From the NCBI GenBank assembly GCA_014762645.1, contig JABURP010000046.1:1-32752 (forward strand): a stretch of 32,752 nt of DNA, read 5' to 3'. Made by a program: the position numbers and the translations under genes. Numbering within the stretch: the first letter of the stretch is position 1; the number at the start of each line of letters is the position of its first letter. The DNA is from Crocinitomicaceae bacterium (lineage in GTDB: Bacteria; Bacteroidota; Bacteroidia; Flavobacteriales_D; Crocinitomicaceae). This document shows positions 1 to 8,084 of this stretch, in pieces. The notes under the pieces were generated by a model, which saw nothing but the letters and a program-made list of their open reading frames with translations, searched no databases and was not told the origin of the DNA.

Positions 1-16
1 TTTTTTTCATTGCTTT

Positions 17-1066
17 TTATTGTACTGAACTCTTTTCTATTGATCTTTTTCTAAATTGATTGCGTGCTATTTTCTTTATGTATGTCACTGTGTTATCTAG
101 TGTGTGTTTTAGCCTGTTAAATATTCTATGTGCCTTTCTGTCTCCCTGTTCTTCTTGATCATGTAATGGCCATCCTGCGTCTTTGTGAAATCGTTTGGTT
201 TTATGTTTCGCAATGTCATGCAGAATAGCTGCCCAACGCAACCATAAATCATCTGTCGCTTCAGAAATATTGTCCAAAACTTCCAGGGTATGATAGAAAT
301 TGTCTTTGTGGGATTTACCATCTATTTTATCTACCCCTTGTAGCGCCACCATTTCAGGAAAAAATTGGTGTAGCAGCTGCGTATTGAAAAGTAGTTTAAT
401 TCCAATAGACGGTTTATCTGCCAGAACAATCTTATTGAATTCGGTCATTATTCGCTCTATGGATACAATTTCCAGGCGTTTTGCATTTTTTGTGATTGCC
501 GTAAAAGATTCTTCTTCTATTTTGAAATTTAATTGTGTGGCAAATCGAATAGCTCGCATCATCCGCAGCGGATCGTCCGAATATGTTTGATCCGGATCCA
601 ATGGTGTTTTTAGCAATCTTTCCTGCAAATGAGCAATTCCATTGAACGGATCGAGAACTTCTCCGAAACTGCTTTTGTTCAAACTAATGGCCAGCGCATT
701 TATGGTAAAATCCCTGCGGTTCTGATCATCCTGTAAAGTGCCATTCTCAACAATTGGTTTCCGTGAATTTCGATTGTATGACTCCTTCCTGGCTCCAACA
801 AACTCTATATCTAACCCGTCATACACAAAAGCTGCCGTCCCAAAATTTTTATAATAGGCCACCTTTTTAACTTCAAGTTTTTCAGCCACCAGACCAGCTA
901 TTTCAAGTCCGTTCCCTAATACCACAAAATCAATGTCTTTGGATGGCCGTTTCAAAAGCAGGTCACGAACATATCCGCCAATTACAAAAGTAGAAGTGCC
1001 CGTTTCGGCAGCAACGTCTGAAATGACATGGAATATTTTATGTTCAAGTTTGTCTTTGAGATTCAC
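17..1066 (-). CDS. CCA-adding / poly(A) polymerase family tRNA nucleotidyltransferase, C-terminus lost or scrambled
   Basis: Adds or repairs the CCA tail of tRNA in the cytoplasm. The N-terminal class II nucleotidyltransferase domain shows GGYVRD (about residues 30-35), the acidic pair in KDIDFVV and the RRDFTINALA motif; DDPLRMMRAIRFA marks the RNA-binding neck. A C-terminal HD domain begins at LHDIAK (about residue 284). The frame starts with GTG, whose G is shared with the TAG stop of the upstream gene (TAGTG), so translational coupling is likely. Bacteroidota homologues are usually about 460-480 residues, but this one stops at 349. From about residue 300 the protein still tracks the family weakly and then ends in a basic tail unlike it. 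The minus-strand DNA there is strongly A-rich and T-poor, which suggests sequence decay at the contig end, not a real stop. Family call is firm; the 3' end is not. Confidence 0.88.
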   Translation of the reverse strand: MNLKDKLEHKIFHVISDVAAETGTSTFVIGGYVRDLLLKRPSKDIDFVVLGNGLEIAGLVAEKLEVKKVAYYKNFGTAAFVYDGLDIEFVGARKESYNRNSRKPIVENGTLQDDQNRRDFTINALAISLNKSSFGEVLDPFNGIAHLQERLLKTPLDPDQTYSDDPLRMMRAIRFATQLNFKIEEESFTAITKNAKRLEIVSIERIMTEFNKIVLADKPSIGIKLLFNTQLLHQFFPEMVALQGVDKIDGKSHKDNFYHTLEVLDNISEATDDLWLRWAAILHDIAKHKTKRFHKDAGWPLHDQEEQGDRKAHRIFNRLKHTLDNTVTYIKKIARNQFRKRSIEKSSVQ

Positions 1067-1626
1067 TATTTGCGAATTATTTCAACTTCAGAGTTGGCTT
1101 TAATCTTGATGATTTGTGAAGGTGTTCCGGTACCTTTTCTATCCGGTAAATTTACAATATAATCCACATTGTTTTTGATCTCTTCTGAAATGTCGTGAAA
1201 GGCAACTGGTGGAGGGTTACCAGAAATATTTGCTGAAGTTGAAACAATTCCGGTTTTAAGTTTTTGCATCAACTTCCTGCAAAACTCGTCTTTTGTTAAG
1301 CGGATGGCAATTGAATTGTCCTTGGCCGTAAGCTTTTCGGACAAGTGTTGAGCATCCGGATATACAATAGTAAGTGGTCTATCCGCAAAGTCAATCAGAT
1401 CGTAACATACTTCAGGGATATTTTTTACATAGCGCTGTAAAATTGCCTCGGATGGAACCAGAATGATAAGACTCTTATTTTCAGGACGTTTTTTAATTTC
1501 AAGGATACGATCTATAGCAGTGTCATTCGTGGGATCACAACCTAATCCCCATACTGTTTCTGTAGGGTAGAGGATGACCCCCCCGTTCTTAATAACCTCT
1601 GTAGCTTTATTAATTTCTTCTAGCAA
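1066..1626 (-). CDS. L-threonylcarbamoyladenylate synthase (Sua5/YciO/YrdC family)
   Basis: Makes threonylcarbamoyl-AMP from threonine, bicarbonate and ATP, the first step of the universal t6A37 tRNA modification. It is a single YrdC domain of 186 residues without the extra Sua5 C-terminal domain. Visible family motifs are GGVILYPTETVWGLGCD near residue 15, KKRPENKSLIILV near residue 45 (the KxR-type nucleotide site) and the STSANISG motif near residue 131. The start is TTG; the only upstream ATG (ending at 1642) is out of frame and an in-frame TGA lies just before, so TTG is the only sensible start. The stop overlaps the GTG of the CCA-adding enzyme by one base, which couples two tRNA-maturation genes in one operon. 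Confidence 0.93.
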   Translation of the reverse strand: MLEEINKATEVIKNGGVILYPTETVWGLGCDPTNDTAIDRILEIKKRPENKSLIILVPSEAILQRYVKNIPEVCYDLIDFADRPLTIVYPDAQHLSEKLTAKDNSIAIRLTKDEFCRKLMQKLKTGIVSTSANISGNPPPVAFHDISEEIKNNVDYIVNLPDRKGTGTPSQIIKIKANSEVEIIRK

Positions 1627-1655
1627 GACCTGGAATTTTCATGCAAAGTTAGGAC

Positions 1656-1690
1656 AAAAAAAATCCCTTCGAAAAGCTCCGAAGGGATTT
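1656..1690 (-). terminator. Rho-independent terminator after the type A sorting-domain gene
   Basis: A perfect 11-bp stem, AAATCCCTTCG at 1661-1671 with CGAAGGGATTT at 1680-1690 and an 8-base loop. On the minus strand it is followed by a T run (plus-strand A run at 1656-1663). It lies 19 bases after the stop of the secreted protein gene and separates it from the tRNA-modification pair. Confidence 0.85.
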
Positions 1691-1708
1691 CATTGAAATT
1701 TATTTTGA

Positions 1709-2731
1709 TTATCTGATGATCAATTTTCTAGTCTTTGTAGCATTTCCTTTTTTAACCTGGATAAAATAGATACCCGTTTCAAACTTAGAAACATCTACTT
1801 GTTCTATTGATTGAGGTTTGGTAATAGTTTGGATTACTTGACCTACCGCATTCATTATAACAAGTTCATCTGCCATATCTGAAGTGATAGACACTACATC
1901 AGTAGCAGGGTTTGGATACACTTCAAGTGTTTCAATTGCTTCATCACCAATTCCTGCATTTAACGGAGGAAGTTGTACTGAAGAATACACAGCAGTATAA
2001 CCTCCATTAAACAAACTACTTGCTACGTCAATCGTTGCATGAATAAATACAGGTAATTTCTGGTTTGCAAGGTCGTAGTAAGAATAAACTGTTCGCGTCA
2101 CTGTTCCAGATACTGTATTAATTGGTGGAGGAAGTGTCACTGTCGTTTCAATTGTCTCCACTAACTTAATTCGGATAACATTTGTAAAAGTTGTTGCCCC
2201 AAGGTTAAGTGTTCCTGTACCATCAGCAATTACGTTAGCATCACCCGCAGTTGTTGCAGCTGAACCATATACGTCAGCATTTCCATAAGTTGAATCAGTG
2301 AATGAATCATTCAAGTTCATTGGAAGATTCATCAGTTTCAAAGGATCTACGTCATGCATGATCTTGACAGTATTACCATCAATGGTAAAAACGTAACCAT
2401 AACACATCACTGAGTCTACATAGTTGGTAAAGTAAACTGATGCTCCGTCGCTAAGGTCATCATGGAAAATAGCATCAGGATAATCTCCGTAATCCGGGCT
2501 ATCTACAGCATTTTTTACGGTGTCAGGGTTGGATATTCCGTCATAACCTTGCAGTGTGCTGTAATCCCAGGTGACTCCTGCACCGTTTACGGCATCCATA
2601 TTTACAGCATTACTGTCTGCCGTCCAATACAATTGTGACTGCCCGGCGGACAGTGTGTCGTTAACTGTATATGTCTGAGCCATAAGGCTAAAAGCAGACA
2701 GACTAAATAACCCAAGTATAATTTTTTTCAT
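1709..2731 (-). CDS. Secreted protein with T9SS type A sorting domain
   Basis: Predicted exported protein of 340 residues. The N-terminus MKKIILGLFSLSAFSLMAQ is a classical signal peptide with cleavage around residue 19. The last about 75 residues, starting at EVYPNPATD and ending KTRKLIIR, match the Por secretion C-terminal sorting domain (type A), which sends the protein through the type IX system to the cell surface. The middle 240 residues have beta-rich, Asp/Asn/Thr-rich composition and no motif I can name. It starts with ATG, is followed by a strong terminator and is divergent from the RND-type transporter 45 bases away. Function of the passenger is unknown. Confidence 0.88.
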   Translation of the reverse strand: MKKIILGLFSLSAFSLMAQTYTVNDTLSAGQSQLYWTADSNAVNMDAVNGAGVTWDYSTLQGYDGISNPDTVKNAVDSPDYGDYPDAIFHDDLSDGASVYFTNYVDSVMCYGYVFTIDGNTVKIMHDVDPLKLMNLPMNLNDSFTDSTYGNADVYGSAATTAGDANVIADGTGTLNLGATTFTNVIRIKLVETIETTVTLPPPINTVSGTVTRTVYSYYDLANQKLPVFIHATIDVASSLFNGGYTAVYSSVQLPPLNAGIGDEAIETLEVYPNPATDVVSITSDMADELVIMNAVGQVIQTITKPQSIEQVDVSKFETGIYFIQVKKGNATKTRKLIIR

Positions 2732-2776
2732 ATTTAATTGGTTTTATAGATTGAATTCGCGTCTAAATGTACAAAT

Positions 2777-5107
2777 TTGTTGACGAAAATTCATCTTAAG
2801 AGGTTGGGAGATCTAAAGAAAATAGCAATAATCACTCTGATTTGTGTATTGGTACTGAGTGGATTATTTGCAGTCAAAGCACTACAGGTAGGTTGGGATT
2901 ATAACTTTGAAGCCTTCTTTTCAAAGCACGATCCGGAGACAGAATTCTTTGAGAAACACAGGCGTCGTTTCACCACAGATAACGATTTTGTATTCATATC
3001 GCTGGGACATGAACCCAGTATTTTTGATCATGATTTTCTGGTACGTGTTCGTGGTTTTGTGGAAGAACTAGAACAGGACAGTCTGGTGGAAAGTGTTCAG
3101 AGTATCACACATATGAAAGAATATGTGAAGACACCGTTTTCTGCGGCAGTGTTATCCAGACCATATCTAAATATTGATGAGCCAGAAAATTATGAAAAGG
3201 ACTCCGCACGTATTTTCGCTCATCCGGAAATAGCCAGTGCTTTTGTTAGTAAAGATGCTACAGCACTCTTGGTCAACGTAAGACACCGTCAATATTTATC
3301 GAAGTCAAAATGTGACCTATTGGTAGAAAGCATTGATAAGCTACTGGCCAAATATGAGTTTCAGGATCATAAATATGCAGGACGCAGTATTGGGATGGGC
3401 TATTACGTAGATCAGATGTTTGATGAAACACTGCTTTTTATTGGCCTCTCCATGGTACTGGTTTTAATTTTTCTGGCATTAACTTTTCGTTCGGTATGGG
3501 GCGTTTGGGTACCGCTTATTATTGTCGGAATGTCCATGCTATGGATAGTAGGATTAATGGGGCTGGTGAATCAACCGATCAACCTGATTTTAACAACGCT
3601 TCCATCCATCATATTTGTTGTGGCAATGTCTGATGTCATGCATCTGGTATCAAAGTATCTGGAAGAGCTACGTGCCGGAAAAAGTAAGTATGATGCAGTT
3701 AAAGTGGCATACCGTGAAGTAGGAAGGGCCACATTACTTACTTCTTTGACTACCGCCGTCGGTTTTTCAACTTTGCTGATGATTGATATGGAGCCGGTTA
3801 AAGATTTTGGTATGTACACGGCCATTGGTGTAATGTTAGCTTTTATACTTGCCTATACCTTACTCCCTTCACTTCTGGTTCTTACTAAAGCACCTAAAAT
3901 CAGTCAAAAATCAAATACGAAAACAATTTGGTACCGGGTTCTCCATCCTTCTTTCAGGTGGCTGTTAAAAAACCGAAAATCCGTCATGGTTGGATTTATC
4001 TTACTGATGCTACTCAGTATTTTTGGTTCAACTCAGGTAGTGGCGGATTATTATTTGCTGGAAGATCTTAAAAAGGGGAACGAATTAAGAAAGACGTATG
4101 AGTATTTCGATAAGGAGTTTATGGGATTACGTCCATTTGAAATGGCGGTTGAAGTTAAACAGGAAGGAAAAACGATATATGATTATGAAGTGCTGAAGGA
4201 AATGAATAAGGTTGATCAATATTTGCAGGAGCATTATGACATTGAAAACGTCTTTTCAATTATTTCAATCCTGAAAGTTGCAAACCGTACAAATCATGGA
4301 GGACAACGCAAATACTATAAATTCCCAACTGAAAAGGAGGCTGAACAGTATATTGAGCGAATTCAAAAGTTTGATAGAAGCGGACAACTTGAGGCATTTG
4401 TAGACTCTACAGGTAAACACGCCCGAATAACAAGCACAATAGGGGATAGGGGAATGATCAAAATAAATAAACTGAATGAAGATTTGTTTGAATTCCTTGA
4501 TAAGGAAGTGAATACTGACCTGGTTTCATTCAAACTTACCGGAACGGGTCATTTATTGGATAGAAACATGAGCAGTCTATCCAGAAACCTGTTTATGGGG
4601 TTAGGTTTGGCAGTGGGAATTGTCTCTCTTTTAATGGGATTGTTATTTAGATCTTTGAAAATGGTCTTGATTGCCTTGATACCGAATGTACTTCCATTAG
4701 TAATGCTTGGTGCTATTTTAGGATTTTCAGGTGTTGAACTGAAAGTATCAACGGCACTTGTGTTTACCATATCGTTTGGTATTGCGGTTGATGATACGAT
4801 TCACTTTATGAGTAAATTAAAGTTGGAGTTGAATAAAGGGAAGAGCTTGATGTATGCTATGCGCCGTACTTTTTTATCAACGGGCAGAGCCATAGTTTTA
4901 ACAACTCTTATACTAATTGGTGGATTTTTAATGTTGCTTTTCTCAGATTTTCTTGGAACATTCTATATCGGGTTATTGATTAGTTGTACGCTTATTTTTG
5001 CTTTGATTGCAGATATGTTCTTTCTACCTGTGTTGTTAATTGCCTTTTACAAGCCCAAAGAATTTCTTAAAAAGGGAAAGCGTAAAACTACCAACCAATC
5101 AGAGTAG
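2777..5107 (+). CDS. RND-superfamily (MMPL/Patched-like) exporter
   Basis: Inner-membrane protein of 776 residues with the duplicated RND plan: one helix (about 14-36), a large extracytoplasmic loop (about 37-215), five helices (about 215-370), then the same again with loop 2 at about 425-605 and helices to about 765. Equivalent helices carry the paired acidic signatures VVAMSDVMH (first half) and FGIAVDDTIHF (second half), the proton-relay position of MMPL/hydrophobe exporters. The substrate cannot be told; this family often moves lipids or hydrophobic compounds. No periplasmic adaptor or TolC gene is adjacent. The start appears to be TTG (TTGTTGACG); an ATG ten bases upstream is out of frame and the first in-frame ATG falls deep in the first loop. 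Its last 20 bases overlap the convergent metallopeptidase gene. Confidence 0.88.
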   Translation: MLTKIHLKRLGDLKKIAIITLICVLVLSGLFAVKALQVGWDYNFEAFFSKHDPETEFFEKHRRRFTTDNDFVFISLGHEPSIFDHDFLVRVRGFVEELEQDSLVESVQSITHMKEYVKTPFSAAVLSRPYLNIDEPENYEKDSARIFAHPEIASAFVSKDATALLVNVRHRQYLSKSKCDLLVESIDKLLAKYEFQDHKYAGRSIGMGYYVDQMFDETLLFIGLSMVLVLIFLALTFRSVWGVWVPLIIVGMSMLWIVGLMGLVNQPINLILTTLPSIIFVVAMSDVMHLVSKYLEELRAGKSKYDAVKVAYREVGRATLLTSLTTAVGFSTLLMIDMEPVKDFGMYTAIGVMLAFILAYTLLPSLLVLTKAPKISQKSNTKTIWYRVLHPSFRWLLKNRKSVMVGFILLMLLSIFGSTQVVADYYLLEDLKKGNELRKTYEYFDKEFMGLRPFEMAVEVKQEGKTIYDYEVLKEMNKVDQYLQEHYDIENVFSIISILKVANRTNHGGQRKYYKFPTEKEAEQYIERIQKFDRSGQLEAFVDSTGKHARITSTIGDRGMIKINKLNEDLFEFLDKEVNTDLVSFKLTGTGHLLDRNMSSLSRNLFMGLGLAVGIVSLLMGLLFRSLKMVLIALIPNVLPLVMLGAILGFSGVELKVSTALVFTISFGIAVDDTIHFMSKLKLELNKGKSLMYAMRRTFLSTGRAIVLTTLILIGGFLMLLFSDFLGTFYIGLLISCTLIFALIADMFFLPVLLIAFYKPKEFLKKGKRKTTNQSE

Positions 5108-6842
5108 AAGCTTCTTTTAATTGATCACTTTCAAACGTATCCATATATCTGCAGACAGGATATAAGTTATGTGTTCGTTCGTAGTTGTCGGATCTTTTAT
5201 AGATAAAATATAATTGTGCCCAGGAGCTATTGGCAAACTCCTCATCCGACTCTTTCTTTTCCATAAATTCTTTGCGTAACTCTTCGTTTTCTTTAAGAAT
5301 CTCTATTGCAGTGTCTTCAAAAACGTACGGAGAAAACCATTCTTTTTGTTGAAGGATTGCGTCAAAAAAGTTCCATGCAAAATAGCTGTCCGGTGCATGA
5401 GGTTCAAGTGTTTGGACAATGAACTGTGCGTTGGCGTTGCGGGTTGGAATCACAAAATCTCCCTTGTAAAAGGTGGTTTGCTTCACTTCTTTGGACACTT
5501 TCATATCCCGGTGTAAATAATGTCCTTCATAAGGATTTGTTCCCGTTTGATAATCATCAATATAGTAGGCTTCCACATCTATTACAACATCATCTGTTAG
5601 TTTATAGATTTCAACATAATTCAATTGTAACAGGGCTATTACTTCTTTCCATGCTTGCGGGACAATGTAATATTCAGGTCGTTTGACACTGTCTGAGACC
5701 CTGTAATGATTAAAGTACCTGATTTCACCCTTCCAGGGTTTGTCGTGGTTGTACAAAAGACGATCTACACCTGTGACCTCACTTTTAACGTATTCTGCCT
5801 CATACCCGTTGAAATCAATCATGTTATACGTTGCTGTGTCTAATTGCCAGTTAATAGGGAAATAATCCATAATCTTGGTGTGTTCATCTGCTTTACGCTT
5901 GAGTTCCACAATGTCTTTATAATTTTCATCCATGTAACCGATTAGGAGATCGAGAAAGGTGTAGGTAGATTCTACGCGTTCTTCAAATGTTTTGAGCATG
6001 TGCGTTTCTGTCACGAACCCTATGGTATTAAAAAGATTAGTGTAACCCGTAGAATAGCGGGGTGTTTCAAGGTAATCTTTTATACCGTCGTTTGGAGTTG
6101 ATTTGATGGAGTGCACGTACGGAACCATATCGTAATTGCTATTTTTCATGGCTTGAAACAAATATGGATTTAGCTTTTCAAGTGTGTAAGCTCTCAAATA
6201 CGGATGCATCTTATCGGTTTGACTCGTAATGAGTGTCATGATATACTGGTAATCTGCTCCGTTACTTGTATGGGTATCTACAAAAATATTGGGTTTTAAA
6301 AAGTGATAAATGGAATAAAATGTACGCGTGTTTTTTGAATCACTTTTGATAAAATCCCGGTTGAGGTCAAGGTTTTTTGCATTACCTCTGAAACCGTATT
6401 CTTCCGGACCATTTTGATTGGCTCTGCTACAGCAATTTCTGTTATGACCACCACCTACATTATACATAGGAATAATACCAATTACGACATTATCCGGTAG
6501 TTGTTCGGTATTGTTTAATAAATCACCAGCTAATTTGAGAGAAGCGTCTACACCACAAGGTTCACCTGGGTGAATTGCGTTGTTGATCAAAAGTCGTGAC
6601 TTCCCTTCGAATCCTGAAGGTTGAAAGTTTCCATCTTTATTGATGATGAACAGCGATATGTTTTTACCATAATCACTTTGGCCAAATTGTATCAGTTTAC
6701 AGTGTTTTGGATGTGTTTTCTGTAGTTTTTCGTAGGCCGATTGCGCTTCGTCGTAAGTGTGGGTTTTGTTTTGCTTGTAAAGTTCTTGTCCATTTAATAT
6801 TACCGAACTGGTCAAGATAAGGTATACTAATAAGTATTTCAT
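5088..6842 (-). CDS. Secreted M14-family zinc carboxypeptidase-like protein
   Basis: Probably periplasmic or secreted metallopeptidase of 584 residues with signal peptide MKYLLVYLILTSSVILNGQ. The M14 fold is supported by the zinc-site motif AIHPGEP (His and Glu, about residues 91-97), a downstream DTHTSNGADYQ providing the third ligand (about residue 190), and a TETHM segment (about residue 278) in the position of the catalytic Glu. The C-terminal half (about 310-584) has no recognised motif and may be an Ig-like or substrate-recognition extension. No T9SS sorting domain is seen at the C-terminus. A well-formed promoter lies just upstream. The 3' end overlaps the convergent exporter by 20 bases. 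Confidence 0.85.
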   Translation of the reverse strand: MKYLLVYLILTSSVILNGQELYKQNKTHTYDEAQSAYEKLQKTHPKHCKLIQFGQSDYGKNISLFIINKDGNFQPSGFEGKSRLLINNAIHPGEPCGVDASLKLAGDLLNNTEQLPDNVVIGIIPMYNVGGGHNRNCCSRANQNGPEEYGFRGNAKNLDLNRDFIKSDSKNTRTFYSIYHFLKPNIFVDTHTSNGADYQYIMTLITSQTDKMHPYLRAYTLEKLNPYLFQAMKNSNYDMVPYVHSIKSTPNDGIKDYLETPRYSTGYTNLFNTIGFVTETHMLKTFEERVESTYTFLDLLIGYMDENYKDIVELKRKADEHTKIMDYFPINWQLDTATYNMIDFNGYEAEYVKSEVTGVDRLLYNHDKPWKGEIRYFNHYRVSDSVKRPEYYIVPQAWKEVIALLQLNYVEIYKLTDDVVIDVEAYYIDDYQTGTNPYEGHYLHRDMKVSKEVKQTTFYKGDFVIPTRNANAQFIVQTLEPHAPDSYFAWNFFDAILQQKEWFSPYVFEDTAIEILKENEELRKEFMEKKESDEEFANSSWAQLYFIYKRSDNYERTHNLYPVCRYMDTFESDQLKEASTLIGW

Positions 6843-6861
6843 AGGGTATTAATTAGCCTGA

Positions 6862-6892
6862 CAAAATTAATAAGAAAAGCCATCCCCGTCAA
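6862..6892 (-). promoter_or_regulatory. Bacteroidota-type promoter for the M14 peptidase gene
   Basis: On the minus strand TTG (6890-6892), 20 bases, then TAATTTTG (6862-6869), an exact match to the -7 consensus TAnnTTTG with allowed spacing. It sits 20 bases before the ATG. The -33 part lies inside the terminator hairpin of the upstream outer-membrane protein gene, so the two signals are physically interleaved. Confidence 0.55.
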
Positions 6893-6908
6893 GGTTGACG
6901 AAGATGGC
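6874..6908 (-). terminator. Terminator after the second CsgG-like/barrel gene
   Basis: Hairpin with outer stem GCCATC (6879-6884) and GATGGC (6903-6908), a two-base mismatch, and inner stem CGTCAA/TTGACG closing on GG. On the minus strand it is followed by TTTTCTTATT. It lies 31 bases beyond the stop of the gene ending at 6939. Confidence 0.7.
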
Positions 6909-6938
6909 AGCAAACAAAACAAATAGAATGAAAAGCGA

Positions 6939-8057
6939 TTATTCGTTTATGCGCTTTTTTGATCGGGTTATATTGAATCCTACACTAAGTCCAATTAAGC
7001 CGCCTCCTTTGGTGGAGGAGTAGTAAAGGTTTACAGGGATATTTAAAGCACCAGACCTGAAGGTTCTACCGAAAGCAGTCACCCATCTGGTACTAAATTT
7101 TAAATCACCCCGGTTGTCCAGATGCTCTTCTACAAAGTATCCTTCAGCCTCTATTTCTTCTGCGGTTCCATTACCAATATCTCCTTGTCTGTAATAAATT
7201 CCTGGATCTCCATATACTCCTTCTGTATCAAAAAAACCGAAGGTGGTTCGTTTAACTCCGAACGTCGGACCGAAGGCAAATTCCCATCCTGCCTGTCCAA
7301 ATCTGAATCCGTTCAAAATACTTACTGACGGCAGGAATTTTCCTTGTTCTAATCCATTTAAGCTTGGAATAAACTCAAAGAGTGCAGAAAAGTTTTGTGT
7401 TCCCACATATTGTGCTTCAAACTGATAACCCAGATTAGACATTAGTGGAAACATATCCAGACCACCTTGATCTTCTGGTCGGGTCATAAACTCTTCAATT
7501 TTTCCGTGTGCCAGAGAAAGCCCCATCCTAGGACCAGAGTTGTTAACTCGGCCAAAATTGGCTGAATTGACGGGCTCATTTTTAAAGGATAAACGCTTGT
7601 ATAATTCCTGGTCAAATTGCATTTCCAATAATTTGTGCACCATAATCTGAATCATACGTTGTAGTTCATGTTCCTGATCGTCAAACTCATCATTTACAGT
7701 TTTTAGCATTGTACCAGAATGGATATCAATCATTTTTAATGAAATAATGATCTTCGCACTGATTTTGTCAATACTACCGGATATGGCATAGTCTGTATTT
7801 AATTTCTTTCCAAATTCTATTAAACAGGATTTGGAATAGCAACTGTCATATTCGGAATTTTGGTTGACTTCATCCATGTCATATTCATCTAATACCTGAT
7901 ACTTTTCTGTTTTGATGACTTCCATACGAACCATCTTTGATGCCGTTGCAGAGTTTGCCTTTGTTTTGTAAGTGTTTATGGGTCCTACAAACAAGGTCTG
8001 TGCTTGAACATTTATTCCTATTAAGAATACTGTTATAAGTGTGATTATAGTTTTCAT
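6939..8057 (-). CDS. CsgG/TolB-N-like domain fused to outer-membrane beta-barrel, paralogue B
   Basis: Predicted exported protein of 372 residues, signal peptide MKTIITLITVFLIGINVQAQ. Residues about 20-150 resemble the CsgG/LpoB/TolB-N type fold: a short strand, RMEVIKTEKYQVLDEYDMDEV, a cysteine pair CYSKSC (about residues 73-78), then LNTDYAISGSIDKI and LKMIDIHSG. The remaining about 220 residues have alternating aromatic/glycine strands (NLGYQFEAQYVG, NGFRFGQAGWEFAFGP) and end in a hydrophobic strand, as in a small outer-membrane barrel. It lies 27 bases downstream of a close paralogue and both share the same order of blocks. Function is unknown; a lipid- or peptidoglycan-linked envelope role is a guess. 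Confidence 0.8.
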   Translation of the reverse strand: MKTIITLITVFLIGINVQAQTLFVGPINTYKTKANSATASKMVRMEVIKTEKYQVLDEYDMDEVNQNSEYDSCYSKSCLIEFGKKLNTDYAISGSIDKISAKIIISLKMIDIHSGTMLKTVNDEFDDQEHELQRMIQIMVHKLLEMQFDQELYKRLSFKNEPVNSANFGRVNNSGPRMGLSLAHGKIEEFMTRPEDQGGLDMFPLMSNLGYQFEAQYVGTQNFSALFEFIPSLNGLEQGKFLPSVSILNGFRFGQAGWEFAFGPTFGVKRTTFGFFDTEGVYGDPGIYYRQGDIGNGTAEEIEAEGYFVEEHLDNRGDLKFSTRWVTAFGRTFRSGALNIPVNLYYSSTKGGGLIGLSVGFNITRSKKRINE

Positions 8058-8084
8058 AATATTTTGTTTTGTAGTTAAACTTTT

